The notes under the pieces are model-generated. The model did not search any database and had not been told where the DNA came from. It was given only the letters and a program-made list of their open reading frames with translations. A DNA stretch of 64,000 nt from Biscogniauxia marginata (lineage: Eukaryota > Ascomycota > Sordariomycetes > Xylariales > Xylariaceae): NCBI GenBank assembly GCA_022695795.1, contig MU404155.1, positions 1 through 64,000 of the forward strand, in the 5' to 3' direction. How positions within the stretch are numbered: position 1 is the first letter of the stretch; the number at the start of each line of letters is the position of its first letter. The position numbers and the translations under genes are program-made. Below, piece by piece: positions 12,431 to 26,004 of the stretch.

Positions 12431-15400
12431 TTTATTATCATGTTGGGTTATGCGCTGGGGGGTAGTGGTGATGGTTCGTTTTTTTTCGTCTTTTCTTCGG
12501 TCTCGGCCGATCTGCGTCTTGTAGACTTCCTTTTAAACCCTCAATCCCCTTGGCCCCCCCCATTTAGCGAGGAAAGCAGAACTGCGAAATTCGGACCGGA
12601 CATGGTACAGAGGACTCATTTTATTTCCAATTTGGATCCGAAAGGATTCTGGCGACATCCCGAACGGACCCCCTTGTCTTTTCTCGCCTGTGCCTGCAGA
12701 CGTCGAAGCACTATCTTACCTAGGGGCGGCTAAGGGTTCAAGCAAGGCCCGCCAGCGGCTGCCTTTTCAGCTTACCGAACCCCCGTGCATCTGGCTCCTC
12801 GGTAGGTAGGTAGCTATGATGAGTTCTATCCCCGTGCCGAGGGATAAGGCATTGAAAGCGAAATTTCGATGCTACTCATATCGTCCTACGCTATAGGCAA
12901 ACGTTCGATTAGGTTTGAGGGGCTACAGGGCCTAGATCGATCTGCCCGCGCGGGCCCTTTCTACCCTTATGCCGGCTTGGCAGGTAGGTAATGTATCTTG
13001 TTCCAAAACTAGATTGCTGCGACTTGGTGCAAGTCGTATTATTGAATATGCTGTGCTACTCGGAATAGCTGCACCCCTCTTCGCCCTCCAGACGTAAGGT
13101 TATGCACTCGCCCGTACCAAACTATCTTCCTCTTGGGCAGATACCACCTTACGCAACGAGATAAAGAAGGCGAACGTCACAACGAAGGACGAAACGAGGG
13201 GCGAGCCCGAGATTCGACCGTTTAACTTGATTATATCTCGACGGGTGAGGCCGAGAATTGGAGAGGCTGCAGGATGAGGGAGACCCGGTTTCGCTGTCAA
13301 TGTGACTGGTGCCGATGGTTAACAGAGTCCCGTTTCTGCGTCTACACCAATGTAGTATGTTAGGGGTCTGGAAGGATGTTTGGAATGTCACGTTCTACTT
13401 ATGAGCCATACTAGTCATTGATCGTACTAACTTTGACTTTGCCATCAGCGAGTCGGATTAGATGCTAATAATGGCTGCGACCATTGTTTCGCCAAGTTGC
13501 ATTCCTCCCACATAACTCGAAGTACCCAAGACAACGGCAGAAGGGAGAAGCTGGGCTTGTCTGTGATTGAGGGCCTTGCATGGTTGAAGAGACCGCTGGT
13601 TATGTTGATAGGTGTAACGGTGATTGCCGTATGTGAAAGGCAATTATAAGATCGTGAAAAAGAGCTTACGTGAGTGTGATGGCCCTAGGTACTGTCATAC
13701 AACTGCCTCCCTACCTGCTTGACCGCTACAGTAGATTGAGCCAAATTGCAGGCCTGTTGCATAACCTGTTCATACCAGATATACCCCATCACTGGAACTG
13801 ACTGAATGAGGCACTGTATGTAGAGAGAATCACGGTAGGATTCGGATGTTCACTTTTCGCCCAGATCTCGCCGAGTTATCCGTACGACCTAGTCCTTCCA
13901 AAATCAGCCAACCGAGTCTTCTTCATTTCCTGATCGAGGTGAAAGCAGATTTGTTTGAGACTGCGTCAGTAATACAAACTCTTGGCTAGCAAGACACAAG
14001 GCGAAGAAAATAGCAGCAGGGTTCCAGAGTCGAGACGAAAATGTGTCACGCCGGGGACCTCGCCTTACCCGCTGTGGAATGAGAATGAGACCGGGAAACT
14101 AAAATGGAGTCTCTGGATATTTTCCTATTCGTTCTCAGATTGAGTACCTAGTCGCTGTATCCGGCTCTTGAGAGAGATTTAGATCGTGCATCGCCAGGGC
14201 TGAGTAACCTCCAGTGGAGTTGGCGGAGCTCCGGTAAAAAAAAAAAACCTGTTTCCTTGGTCCTTCTAGAATGCCGAAATCTCCCATCGGCATAGAAAAT
14301 TTATCGACGAGAACCATAAGCGTCCGCCCGTGCGTAAGTAATGGGCCCTTGGGTCGCCCGACTGAGGACGAGGCTGCTGGGAACCCACATTCACGCTATA
14401 AGGCAAGGCGGGGAATCTCATCACTCCCATTCCATGGCCGAAACGAAACGCTCATTCGGGAGGCCACGTAAGGCGATGATGGGCTGAGGGTTCAATCCGA
14501 TTGATGAGTCCCGATTTGAACGCCTCCCCTGAGAGGCTCTGACCACAGAGTGGTACGGCATTCTCTCCGGGCGAACGGTTGTGCGCTCCGAAGCCCCTTG
14601 GTGCCTACAGTAGGTAGAAAGTCCTTAGCGCAGTGGTGCTCGCCGGTCGACAACTGGACTCGGACATGTGACCCAGACCGGCGAGCAAAGGACATTCCGG
14701 TGAAGCATCGGTACCTTCCGCAATTGGCGCAGTTCTAGATCGCGTGCAGCAACCATTCTTGAGGCGCCTGTTTCTGGCTCGCCCGCCAATGCTTCGTGCG
14801 TGAACGTAGCCAAGTTAGTGAGACAAATGATGGGCTAGCAAGAAGAGATGGGCAGCGAATACGGCAGCAAGCTGCTGGATTGAGACAGAACTGGCCGTGT
14901 TAATGTCTGAGGTGCCAAGGGGGCCGAGCCCGCCTTGCTTCGAAAGAAGCAAAATCGAAGGCCTCTGGAACGTGGCATGGCATAATCTCTAGGGAACATG
15001 CGTTAACGATGACGGCTGATTGCTCCATGTGCACTACAGGGAGCGTGAGTGGCCACGCAAGCCCCCCGGACGGGGAACGAATTGGAATTTGATGAGGTTG
15101 GTCGGGTGTGCGTTTCGGCTGGAATCATGGCTGACACGTCGGCAGCAGCATGAATCTGCCTGACCGGCCTTCAGTCATCGAATTAGGTCCTCTCCAATGC
15201 CGTGCCGTGCCGCGCCGGTAAAGCCCGCCAACCCACTTTACAAATCCTGCGCATAATGCAGAGTCGGGATACGGGAGAGAGTGGGCGAAGGGGAGGGGAC
15301 AGGAGGGGGAAGGGGGGGCAGGAGAATAAAGGGGGAGGGGGCCAGAGTACGCATTAGCAACATCTCACGAAGTATAACCCAGGTTGATATTACGATTCCG

Positions 15401-18400
15401 AGATTCGGACCCCGACTTAACCATATGAGAAAAAGGAAAAAAAGATTGCCCCGACGTAGATTGATTCACGGCATTTCATATGGACGGACTCGATGCGCGG
15501 CCATCTCCGAAGTCCTTGTGCTTGATTTGTTTATGAGATGTGTTTTTCATAACAGCCGGTTTCACATTGGGCTGGCTCCATTATGCTGGTATGTAGTGTA
15601 CTTAGTCTATGAACAGACGGCTACGGCTGTTAGTGGCCGCTTGGCACGCAGAGGATTAGGTAATAGCGATATCGGGTTAGCGTGCTTCGATGAAACATGG
15701 TTGGATGAGAAAATATCCGAAGTTGACAATTACCTAGTACCTAGGTACATAACATACCTACGTCCCTTACTACAGATGCAATGTACTGTACTCAGGCACT
15801 TGTGAAAAGGGACCGGAACCTTAGGTAGGTAGAAGACTTATGTAAGTTATGAAATTCAATTGCATAAACTCCCCAATGTTACTACCTACTCTAATAGGTA
15901 CTACTAGGTAATACTAATGCTACTAAGAGGGGTCCGGCTTTGATGTTGAAACTATCTCATCTCACGAATTGTGAAATATAGACAAAAAATTGCATGGGTG
16001 GGCCATAATTATTACATACCTTGGGGTCTACGGGCTACGGCTAACAACCCGCAGTGCTTCGTTTCGTAGAACATATCATCCCCACAACATCTAGGTAGGT
16101 AATCTTTCTTTTTTTTTCTCGTTCAATGTTTCCCGTTCCACCGGCGTTCTTCGAACAATATCTACCAACAAGAATTCAGCTGCCAGTGGGATTATCCTTT
16201 CAAATCTCGGTACTGGTTGTCGAAACCTAGCTAAGTCTACCCTTTTTTCCTCGCATGCCCACCCCGTCCGTAGCTGTGGGCATCATCCATGACTGCACGT
16301 CCTGTGGCATGTTGTCCATGTCAGCCGAGATGAAACGAAAAGACGCAGGCTACTTAGTCCTGTGCAGAAACCGCATTAATTGTTAGTGCATGAATATTGT
16401 CTCGAGTGGAACTTGTGCAAGCCTTATTTTAGCGACGTCATCCCAGGACTGTTAGGCTCTCGTTGCTTGTCTTCCCAACGGGGGAGGGGAGGGATTTGGA
16501 AATTTTCGAAGACGTGTATACAACTGAACCAATAAGGTCGTCTTGTGCCGCATAAATCATTATGTCGTGTTAAAAATCTTCGAGCAAGTTATATGCAGAT
16601 ATGGAACACGGATGTTTCTATTTGCCACCAGGCGACCAAGGCTGTGAAGAGTGAGAAAAAATTTTCTCTCTTCTCTCATTTGAAACATGCCATCGAGATA
16701 TAGAAAGACAAGCGAGACGCCGAATAGACTTACACCCTGTCACTAGACGCATTTGCAGAGACATCTTGCAGGATCCCTCGGACCTGTAGATGACTCTTGG
16801 AACGATTAGTGTCATTTGAAATATTGGTCCAACTCGGCAAAGGATTCCTAAGTGAAAATTCTTCTCTTCTGGAGGGTTTTTTTTTGTTATACAGTACAGC
16901 CTGCATAAGACGGGAGAGATTGAGTTCTTCCCGGCAGCAGGAACCGAGTTTCAATAGGAGATTGAGGTGACGATGAGAGACGTATTGAAAATAAAATTAA
17001 CGATAAACCCTTTTTTTTTGTCTTGACTTTTCTAGCTTCGCCCTTGATGCTCATGCTCGTCAACGGTCTCAGCCATCTTACTCATAAGAGTTTGTGCCTT
17101 GCAAAGAATAGAACAGAAAAAGCATGGCCTCTCAAGCCTCCTGCACGTCCCTGCAGGTGGACTCGGCTTTTTTAGAGTTGCTCGAGGCCGGGGGTCCTCC
17201 ACGCTGCCACGTCTATCGTCTAGAGTCTATCTGCTACTTTGGTTGGAGCAAAGTCTGGCGATCTCGAAGCCCGGTCAAATGGCCTTGCTTTAGGATGAAG
17301 TGTCACTGAATTAACGCACTTTAGCCAGGGGAGTCGACGGACCCGCGCGGGAGACTTCTTCGCTGGCAGGCTCGTTATGCAGTCAGACTACTAGAGGCGT
17401 CAATTGGCCACTCAACTTGCCTCCCTTTGCTTGCATAGCATGCCGTGGTATTCGAGCTCGCCAGTTGTAGTGTTTAGTGTACTAGCGAGGAAGCACTCTT
17501 TAGGTAGACAGACAGCACGCTTACTACATAGTCGCTGCTGCTGCTGCTGCTGCTGCTGCCGGTCAGTCTGCCACCGTTGGCCAAGCCTCCATAGCCGTAC
17601 GGGCAGGGGGTCGTCTGTATGCGTCCGCCAGCTTGGGCACAATCTGAATAGATGGAAATTGTTCGCGGTCGTGGCCCTCCAGCAACTAAAGTAAACTTAC
17701 TGTAGCTGGGCCCGAGCTTGCTTTGGGTTTGTTCGGCTGCCAGCCAAAGTTGCCCGTAGTAGGGGACCAGTCCACGCCGTAGACGCAAGCGCATGGCGCG
17801 ATTCCGTTGTCGGCATTTCCCATGAATGGTCTCATGTCCAGTAGATCATTCCGATCGAGTCGTTGGGAGAGGTACGTGTAACTGGGTTTAGAGCTCAATT
17901 TAATCGCTCCATAGCCGATTCCAAACCAGAGCCGTCCGAGTTTGTTTATGTAACAGGCCGTGGAAGTCGAGCGAACCACTCCACCGAACAAATTCAAAGA
18001 CCACTGACGACGGTTTCGGAAGCCCAAGACTGGCATGGCTTTTGGCTCGCAATCCATTCAGTCGCGGATACGTATGAGTACAAGATCCACATTCCGTAAT
18101 GTGGACAGCGGATCCCGAACATCCCTACGAGGGAGAGGGAGGGAGAGAGAGAGAGCTTGGGCGTCGGACGCATTCAACAGACTTTTGGGAATTCGTTGCT
18201 GGAAGCTTCTTCTTAGTTGTTTGATAGTGAACCCGACGCTCATATTGTGTGGTCTTATGCTCATAGGCTAAGCGTCTAGCCAGGCGTCTAGACAAAAACT
18301 GTCAGCCAAAAAAAGGGTCTTGGCGATCAGCTTCGAAAAATGCCCGAAGCGTCGTGGGCTTTTTTCTCGATGGACCAACGATCGTCTTCTGGGGTAATTT

Positions 18401-19439
18401 TTATTAGGCCTAGCAACTCTGACATTTTTCGGAGCCACTAGTATTGTCTTCTATTCCATAGAGCATCCACCTCAAACACTAGATTCTAGCACCAATAAGT
18501 CAATTATAGACCTAACATTTCACCTATGCTCTCTGCACAGATACGTGGGAGCTCCCGTCTGGAGAGCTATTAACTTCTTTCTTCTACCATGCATCTCACA
18601 TCACACATACAGTCTGTCTGTCATAAGCACAGCAGTGCCAATACAATAACTCTATTCTATGACTTCGTCACCTAGTAAAACCATACGTTGCTCAAGATTA
18701 TGCAGCATAGTTGAACTCAGACAAACTCACAGAGGACATCACAGGACCAATAAAGTTGAACAGAAGCAATGATGAGGGGCTTGAACTATTTTATTCGACA
18801 TTGGGCTTTCTATCAATATAACCCATCTGAGTGGTATTGTAGGCTAGTCTTCTTAGCTGCCTGAAAACAAACAAGTACCAAGTCCCATCAATCCACGGAT
18901 TGTGGATAAACCTGCATCGTAGGCAAGTTTGTGCAGGCTGCGTGGCCTATTCTCTTTTGGTGAGATTTTTTTTTTACGCCGTCGTCTGCCGTGACGACCC
19001 CGGCCGTTGTCCTATACGGCACGACTCGGCTAACTGCTGTTTCCGTTCCCGTCCCAAACCCAGGTCCCGGCACCCGTGTGCCATGCCATAGAAAAACAGT
19101 GATATCTCAAACAATATCATGGTACAACAAAAGCCGTCCGTGCCGGCGAGTATCCATATCGTGCGCCTGTGGCTAGAAATAAGTCCAAGCAAATTCCCGA
19201 AATGACCCAAAACTTTTTTTATGATGCTGTGCTCCGGTAGATGCTCTTGTACAAAATATCAAAAGGGTGTTGTGTTTGTTTGTTTCATAATGTTTAATCG
19301 TGGTATGTAGAAAGGAAATCTTGAAATGAGCGTAATCGTCTTTGGTAGTAAAAATTGATAGTGACGCATATTTGGGTATAGAAAGTGGAGTGCGGAGTAG
19401 TCTATCGAAACTGAAAGATCGAGTGTAGAAGGTTCAAGT
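12431..19439. other. Gene-free stretch between RIP block and ECL1-type gene
   Basis: Seven kilobases of ordinary composition without a gene I can support. The longest open frame (15281-15805, plus, 174 codons) starts in a G-rich low-complexity tract and matches no family I know. A GCT microsatellite lies at 17534-17557. TAGGTAGGTA/TACCTAGGTA motifs are frequent (near 12,803, 15,735, 15,823 and 16,092). The last few hundred bases should hold the 3' UTR of the minus-strand gene ending at 19440. Confidence 0.55.
17534..17557. repeat. GCT trinucleotide microsatellite (8 units)
   Basis: Eight perfect GCT units followed by GCC. Read on the minus strand it would encode a glutamine run inside a short open frame, but there is no other sign of a gene here. 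Confidence 0.9.
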
Positions 19440-19913
19440 CTAGTAGGACCGGCGTCGCTGTTGCAGTCGAGCGTTTTCGAACGAACTAGCGTAATCTCTC
19501 AGCTGTTTCTTAGCTTTGTCGGATAGTTGCTGACTATCGCTTCCTGATGATGATGTACTGCGTAGGGAGCACAGGCTACTGTGCGAGCTTGAAGGTGTAA
19601 GAAGATGAGCCGACGATGTCGATGAGTCGGAGCGTTGTGACAGGTAGGATTGAGGGAGCGGCGTCGAGCCATACGGCTGGGCGTTACTGAAATCGTAGGC
19701 AGGAGGAAGGTAGAATTTGGTCTGAGGTCTTGGGGCCGTCCAATTGAACGAAGACGGGCTACCGGGTCCCGGTGAACTTGCTGGTGTGCTGGCTGTAGAT
19801 GACGAGTTCTCGAAATCTGATAGCCGACACGCCTCTGAGCAGTAGGTAGCACCATCCGTTTGCCTATCGCAGGCAAGGCAGTATTCGGGCTCCCAGGACA
19901 GATCGGTAGACAT
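19440..19913 (-). CDS. Ecl1-family life-span regulatory factor, putative zinc-binding
   Basis: A single exon encodes 157 residues from the ATG at 19911-19913. The N-terminus has the Cys pattern of the Ecl1/Ecl2/Ecl3 (life-span regulatory factor) family: Cys12, Cys15, Cys25 and Cys29, in CLACD and YCSEACRLSDFE. The middle is Ser/Pro/Thr-rich, and the tail DYASSFENARLQQRRR is typical of filamentous-fungal members. In Schizosaccharomyces pombe, Ecl1-type proteins extend chronological life span and respond to nutrient and zinc stress; a similar role here is inferred. The frame stays open upstream through a CA/GT microsatellite to another ATG at 19982, which would add a His/Thr run. I prefer 19913 because the family begins close to the first CxxC. 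Confidence 0.85.
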   Translation of the reverse strand: MSTDLSWEPEYCLACDRQTDGATYCSEACRLSDFENSSSTASTPASSPGPGSPSSFNWTAPRPQTKFYLPPAYDFSNAQPYGSTPLPQSYLSQRSDSSTSSAHLLTPSSSHSSLCSLRSTSSSGSDSQQLSDKAKKQLRDYASSFENARLQQRRRSY

Positions 19914-19936
19914 TGTGAGTGATGAGTAGTGACTGG

Positions 19937-19938
<2 letters not shown>

Positions 19939-19970
<32 letters not shown>
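19939..19970. repeat. GT microsatellite (16 units) in the leader of the ECL1-type gene
   Basis: Sixteen perfect GT units lie 26 bp upstream of the chosen start codon, so they read CA in the sense strand of the gene. It probably forms part of the 5' UTR or core promoter. Confidence 0.9.
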
Positions 19971-19973
<3 letters not shown>

Positions 19974-22900
19974 GGTGTGCAAGAGAGGTGATGCGGTGGT
20001 AGTTCGACCGAGGCTCGACGGGAGGATGCGATGGTTTTATAATCGGAGCGTCGTGATGTGGAGCTGGTCAATTGTCTTGGACTTCAAGATTCTCGACACA
20101 GATTAAACTGGAAACGCCAACGTGGTGCCTCAACAGGTCCAGGCTGTAGGCGGCGTGTAGTCGACGGGTAAGAAGACGGAGCTGGAGATGTTGTGCGGTG
20201 GTGAAGACGATTACAAGTTGGTGGACGATTGTATCATGTTCAGGCTAGCTCTGGAAAGGAAGGTTGGTGGTGTCGAAGACCGAAATAGAGGATCGTGAGA
20301 ATTGCAAGCAGGCAGTGGTGATGGCAGTCGAGACGAGAGGCAGAGGTTTTGGAGGAGATGAGGTTCATATGTATGAGTCGAGCTCACACAGGTACATCGG
20401 TACGAATGGATTCTTGGTCACATCAACTTGAACGATGTGGGGCCGTTTTGATCAGCAAAGACATGGGTCCATTGGCTTGCTGGCTGAGGGTGGGGCCATT
20501 CTGCGAGTGCCTGCGCTGCGCTGCCCTGTCCGACTGGCACCTGGTCCTTGCAGCCTCTTTTGCATTCGCGCTAGCCGGTGTTTGAGTTAGCGTCCAGTCC
20601 TGCTGCCGATCGGTACGAAGGTACCTCCAAGATGCAAGACCAGGGAGGTGTCCGTCTCGACGGGGGTGTGTCTGGGGTGGGGGGTGGGTTCTGGCATCAA
20701 GAAAAAAAATTATGTTTAGGGGGGTGTGGAATTGGGCGGAGGGGGGCGAGAAATGGAATAATGGGTGGATGAGATGGGGCGTGTGATCAGTGACTAATTC
20801 CCCAATTCTCCAGTTTACACACCCCCTTTTCATACACAGTGGATTTGATTCAGTTGTGCCTGAGAATTCATTCATTCACACACCATTTACCATTCAACAC
20901 TCGTCATCCATCACGATACTGTAGCAGAACTTGCACAATTCTACATGCATGCCTTACCTGAGGTTTATACGTCGCGCGAGGCGGCCATTCGTCTTCGAGC
21001 GACTCTTACAATATTGTGCAATTATGGTGCGCCCAACTACTTGTCTAATCGTAGGTTATACTAATAAGTGGTTTTCGTGCGTCTAATGTTCACCTTATCT
21101 TTGTTCAGAGCCCCTTGCCCACCCACCACCAGTCTCTATTTCACTTGATTGCTACCCGTATCAGGGAACTACCAGCCTGCCGTGGCTTAGATATACTATA
21201 ACCCATTTCCCCCCCTTCGTCTTGCTCGGTACCATACGTGCACGCATGCGTTGCATACATACATAAGAGAGGTAGCCTGCCTTTCACGCAAAGCTGCATA
21301 CGTACATACCTACCTACGTACATGTTTCCCCTAGATATGTAGGTAGATAGCGTAGAACGCAAAGAGATGGAGTGGAACCCGTGGGGGTTCAACAACAATT
21401 GGACCAGTTCACGGCTACGTCGGCCCACTGTCGTCAAGTGGATTTTCCTCTCGATGGGAAGATCCTCTCTCTGCGTCCTAGTAGGCAGATCTAGGTCTAG
21501 CGAATGTAGGTATTAGGCAATCGACCTGGCTGTATGGGACATATAGAGTATACACGGGCGTCAGGGGATTGTGCAAACGGCTTAGGAGAAGGAGGATTGG
21601 ACTGCTTGACTTGGCTTGCGACAAGTCGCCTAACCTACAGCACAGTTTCGCTGCATGTCGTCTTATTGCGTGTTTCTTGCGGGGGGACACACAACCTCGC
21701 ACGATATCGTCCCATGCCTGCTACGGTAGAGGTCGCCCAACTGACCACACAGACAGTGGCATAGGACCATCCAGGTGCTCATCGCCCATCCCGCTCGCTG
21801 CAGGTCTTGCATGCGCCTTGGAATTCGTCTTCTCATTGGCTCTTCATCGACATCCAGAGAGCATGGCAATTTATGGAATTCGTCTAAGGTGTCATCGCAA
21901 TTACACCTACGACCACCATATCCCAATCACGCCGGCGTCTCCCACGAAGCACCTACTCTGCTCGAGTCCTGCCCCATCTCTCTATGTATTGTCGTCTCGA
22001 CTGCTATCGTTATATGGTCACGTCGCAACAGAGACACCGTTCGTACACACCACCACGGGCGTAACACTGAGCTAGCTACAAATGAATTTTGTTCCCGAGA
22101 GGCCTCATCCCGGACTAGAGCAAAGCTTGCTGTTCCAAATTTCTGACATCATCATGCCTATTTCCAAACCTGCCTGCTACAGAGAACGCTGAAACTACGG
22201 CTGGGAAGATCAAGAGTCTAGGATTTGCGTATGTACATGTCTAACTGCATCAATCACGACCCGTACCTTACATCGGCCGACCAGTCGACGTCCGGCACAC
22301 CTGTAAGAATATGGGGAAAGGCTGGAATGGAGGGACCCTTTATCATCACGGGTTCCCCCAAAGAGGCAACGTTCATAGTTCTCACTAGCCGTCCACCCAA
22401 TTGCGACAGGACTCTAATGAGACTCTACAGTAGTTTAGTTCCATGGATGACGGTAGAAGTCTACAAACCCCCTAACCAGAGCCGTCCCGCCCTTGAAAGA
22501 CCTTTGACATCACATCACGTTCCAACTGGCCACGCCAGATCTACAACGGGACGGTTTGCAGTCTTGGGGAACATCACTGTGCATGGCGCAACAACCTTAG
22601 TGCTTTAAGGCGGAATCATGAGTGGTGAGAGGAGAGCTTGCCTCCGAGTTATCGTAGGTACCCACTGTCAACCCCAGGTTCTTTCTTCCCCCACCACTCC
22701 CGGGTTTCTAGTGTCGATAGGAAGCAGGCGCTTGAGACGGGCTTGGCTCTCGAGACGGACGAGCCAGCTTGTAAGCTACAGCAGTAGGCGAGCTAGGCCG
22801 CATTCGATTTCACCTGCGTCTGGAGGCGGGGAATATCCTGCAGGCCACTGCAGCGCCTCAAGCAACTTGGCCTAAAATGATCCCATTCGTGAGAGATAGT

Positions 22901-23440
22901 TCGTCCGCCGCTGCGCCTGTGGCCTCGCACATAGCTCCTACGATGCTGCAGTGTGGGCGAGTGAGAGAGGTGTGCCACGCCAATTCAATTCCGGGGTCGC
23001 CACTTGATAAGTCGTTGCCAATGCTGCCTCATGATTGTCTGGCTGAAGGATTGCATCGTGGAGATGCCTGTTTATGCCGCTTCGGCCAGTCCTCAGCGCA
23101 GGAGTGATTGCCCAGAGCTGAGACCCCTCCAATGCGAAAAGGGCACCTGCGCAATCCCTTTCCCAGGACCCCAAATCTGCACGTCTTCTCGAGGAGCTCT
23201 AGGGGCTCTCCTGTGTCTGGACGCGGAATGCTGCTGTGTATCGAACATCGTCGACCGCACTAGCCCTTCTCATAAGTTTCACAACGAATGGGAATAGCAG
23301 GAGGGCAAAACGTTTCTGAGGGGCAGATCTTTTAACGAATTCGGCCACATGGGCCAATCAAACATCCGGACGAGCCGATCTAGTTGACAACCTACCAGTC
23401 TGTGTAGCAGGACGATCTCGACGAGTCCAGATAACGCCAC

Positions 23441-23458
23441 ACGACGACGACGACGACG
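23441..23458. repeat. ACG trinucleotide microsatellite (6 units)
   Basis: Six perfect ACG units in non-coding sequence. Confidence 0.85.
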
Positions 23459-25293
23459 AGGCTGTCGCGGGTAAGGTAATAAAGAAAGGGCGAATTCAGA
23501 AACAGAAAGATTTTCACCTCGAATATTAATCTCGGTAGGGGTGTCTCGTGCTCGGCCTGCCGGCGTGGCGAGCAATTGACCTAGGTGGGTTAATGAATCT
23601 TTATTGTGATGTTTCTCCAGCCTCGATCATCTATCGAGTGTTGATTGCGTGTTCGACTAGCTGCGTGGCCACTAGCACGCTCATGGATCTGATCTTCTAT
23701 CGCCCCCTTCCGCCGAATTGCTGCTCGATATCTCTGCAGGTATTGCGTCGCCCATAGTACGTAGCAGCGCACTGCATATATAGCACTGTGACCCTAGGGC
23801 AGCACGGATTCCCCCAAAGAAGTAGAACCTGCTTCCTCTCACACAGGGCCTATAGTCGTCTCCCCAGACACTCCGCCCGGATTCTTCCATTACCATAGGA
23901 TCCCTATCTCGGTGACGATACCCTATGCGCATACTATGGGCGTATGCGGGATATCTAATAGCTTGGCGATTTCATCTGTGTGGGTGGAGCAGGGGGCTAT
24001 CTATCTACTCTATCTACCTACGTCTCCATATATGTATCGAGATGACTGACTACCTAGGTAGGTACTAGGTATATCATCCATGGTAAGTAGGTAGTATTTT
24101 TGGAGCTCATTTGTTGGTCATAGGCGACACGGCAACGGGAGCTCTGATGCAAAAATAGGGCGATGGTAGTAACCTAGCATCATTCGCCAGGCATCTAGGC
24201 ACAGACAGTATGTACCGTTCGTCTTGGCTTCCAATGGACGGCTCTCGTAGAGAGAACACCTGTACGTCGTGGTCCTGCAGGCGGCACATTGCCCCAGAGT
24301 TCTAACCTAGGCGTCTCTGGTATCATGCACCCATATTGCTATCTCGTTATCGTTGGATGGGACAGAGCAAGTTAATGCGCCTCAGACAGCTCTACCCTGC
24401 CTACGCCTACTGGCGGCTTTCTATGCCATCCGGACTCAGACCACTAGCAAGATAGAATATGCAGTTGGTCGCAAAGCGTATTGGTCAGAGAGTTGTTGGA
24501 GACCTTCGCTCCTGCGACAGATCTGGCGATTCGCTGTCGGCACAGCTCTGCAAGCATCGCAAAGCTTACAAATAAGAAGGGCAGGTAGATCCATTAATCC
24601 TCATCCGTTGCACAGACGAATAAATACTGGTAGCGAAACGCTTATCATTGTACGCGCAAGGGATAGAACGGTAAGCACGTAGCGATGCTACGACTTTTTC
24701 TCTCTTTAATTTTTATTTTCTTGTACGACACTTTCGATCGACACAAATCTATCATACATCGATATATATATGCTGTACATTTCGTACAATGCCCTGATAT
24801 TCCCGGGGCCCACCTGCGTACAAGGGGCGGGAAAAGGCAAAAAGCGAGGCTATACTCCGTACGGAATACAGAAGTTATCACATCTCGCCTGCAGCACCCC
24901 ACCAAGACCATGCGAACATCACAACGGCAGCCAACAACTTGACAGGTGACTGATGTCGGGTCTCAACCGAGCAGGCGAGCTGTCAGGGCCGGCGAACGTA
25001 GTTGAAATACCGAGAGACTCGGCCCGTATGAACTGTTGTTTCTCTTTCAGGACCTAATTTTTTTATACCTCTCACCCCCCACGGCAAAATAAGCTCGTGA
25101 TAGACGAGTGACTCCAAAGTCGTTCCACTAGTTGTCAATGTAAGGTCCTATACCCCAATATCGTTTATAGCGTGTCTTCGCCGTACCCTAACGTTTCATC
25201 TCACTGGGTAGGCATCTGGAAAAGATCAGCTGCGCCAGACTCTCGTCACGGGTTACACGACGCATGCTGAAAGCAATGCAGAAAAATCCCTTA

Positions 25294-25344
25294 GTTGTCT
25301 TTTTCTTTCTTTCTTTTTTTTTCTGCAGCTAAGAAAAAGACAAC
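25294..25344. repeat. Inverted repeat, 13-bp perfect arms
   Basis: Arms 25294-25306 (GTTGTCTTTTTCT) and 25332-25344 are exact reverse complements around a pyrimidine-rich spacer of 25 bp. A transcript would form a stable stem-loop. No flanking gene is visible. Confidence 0.75.
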
Positions 25345-25980
25345 GGTCGAGTTCGACGCCAGGTTTTTCGGCCAGCCCGTTCGCGTGCTGTCTACGGAAC
25401 GAGGCGAGAAAGGCTAGAGAGAGAAAAGAAAAAAAGCTTTTCTGAGCTAAACAAAAGAACTCAGCCCATGTTCCGTATACTTCATAGACGACGGCGATGA
25501 GTAGAGAAAGAGGCTTAGGCTAAGGAGCTCAGCTACCGCATAAAGATGACTACTGCTAAGTAGTACGGTCCCGAGAGGTTGGAACCCTTGACAATAATTG
25601 ATGACGGTGGTAAGCATCTAAGAGGCACTTGCTGACTACATCTCTTTTCTCTCTCTTATTTTTTTTTTCTCGGTTCTCTTTATCTTATTAGGCCCATCTC
25701 ATACTACGGGTTATTACGGAATTCAGCTTCGGGGGGGGACCGACGCCCGAGTTCGCAAACAAGATATTCGTCCGATACCCACGGCGGCGGTCGTATTGAT
25801 GCATCAATGGCCCCAGTGCTAAGGTAATGGGCCATGCACGATATACCATAGTCGAAAGGGACGGGACGCAACGATCACGGGCGGCTTGTTCGGTGGAGTT
25901 TGATAAGGTCCGTGATACACACTATTAACGGGCGATCGCGCACGTTGCGGTAGGTCTTCTTTTTCGTTTTGGGGTTTTCC

Positions 25981-26004
25981 CCCTGAGGGACAGTCCCTTC
26001 AGGG
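25981..26004. repeat. Short hairpin with nine-pair stem
   Basis: CCCTGAGGG pairs with CCCTTCAGGG across a six-base loop, giving nine pairs including one G-T. It lies in gene-free sequence and no poly-T follows. Confidence 0.6.

Noticed and set aside
15281..15805. Plus-strand open frame of 174 codons
   Set aside because: It starts in a G-rich low-complexity tract, has no recognisable domain, no supporting exons and no composition change typical of coding sequence.
17412..17694. Polyglutamine-like short protein across the GCT repeat
   Set aside because: The open frame is produced by the microsatellite; flanking sequence shows no conserved feature.
21569..22075. Plus-strand open frame of 168 codons
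   Set aside because: Composition is Cys/His/Arg-rich in a way typical of translated non-coding DNA; no domain is visible.
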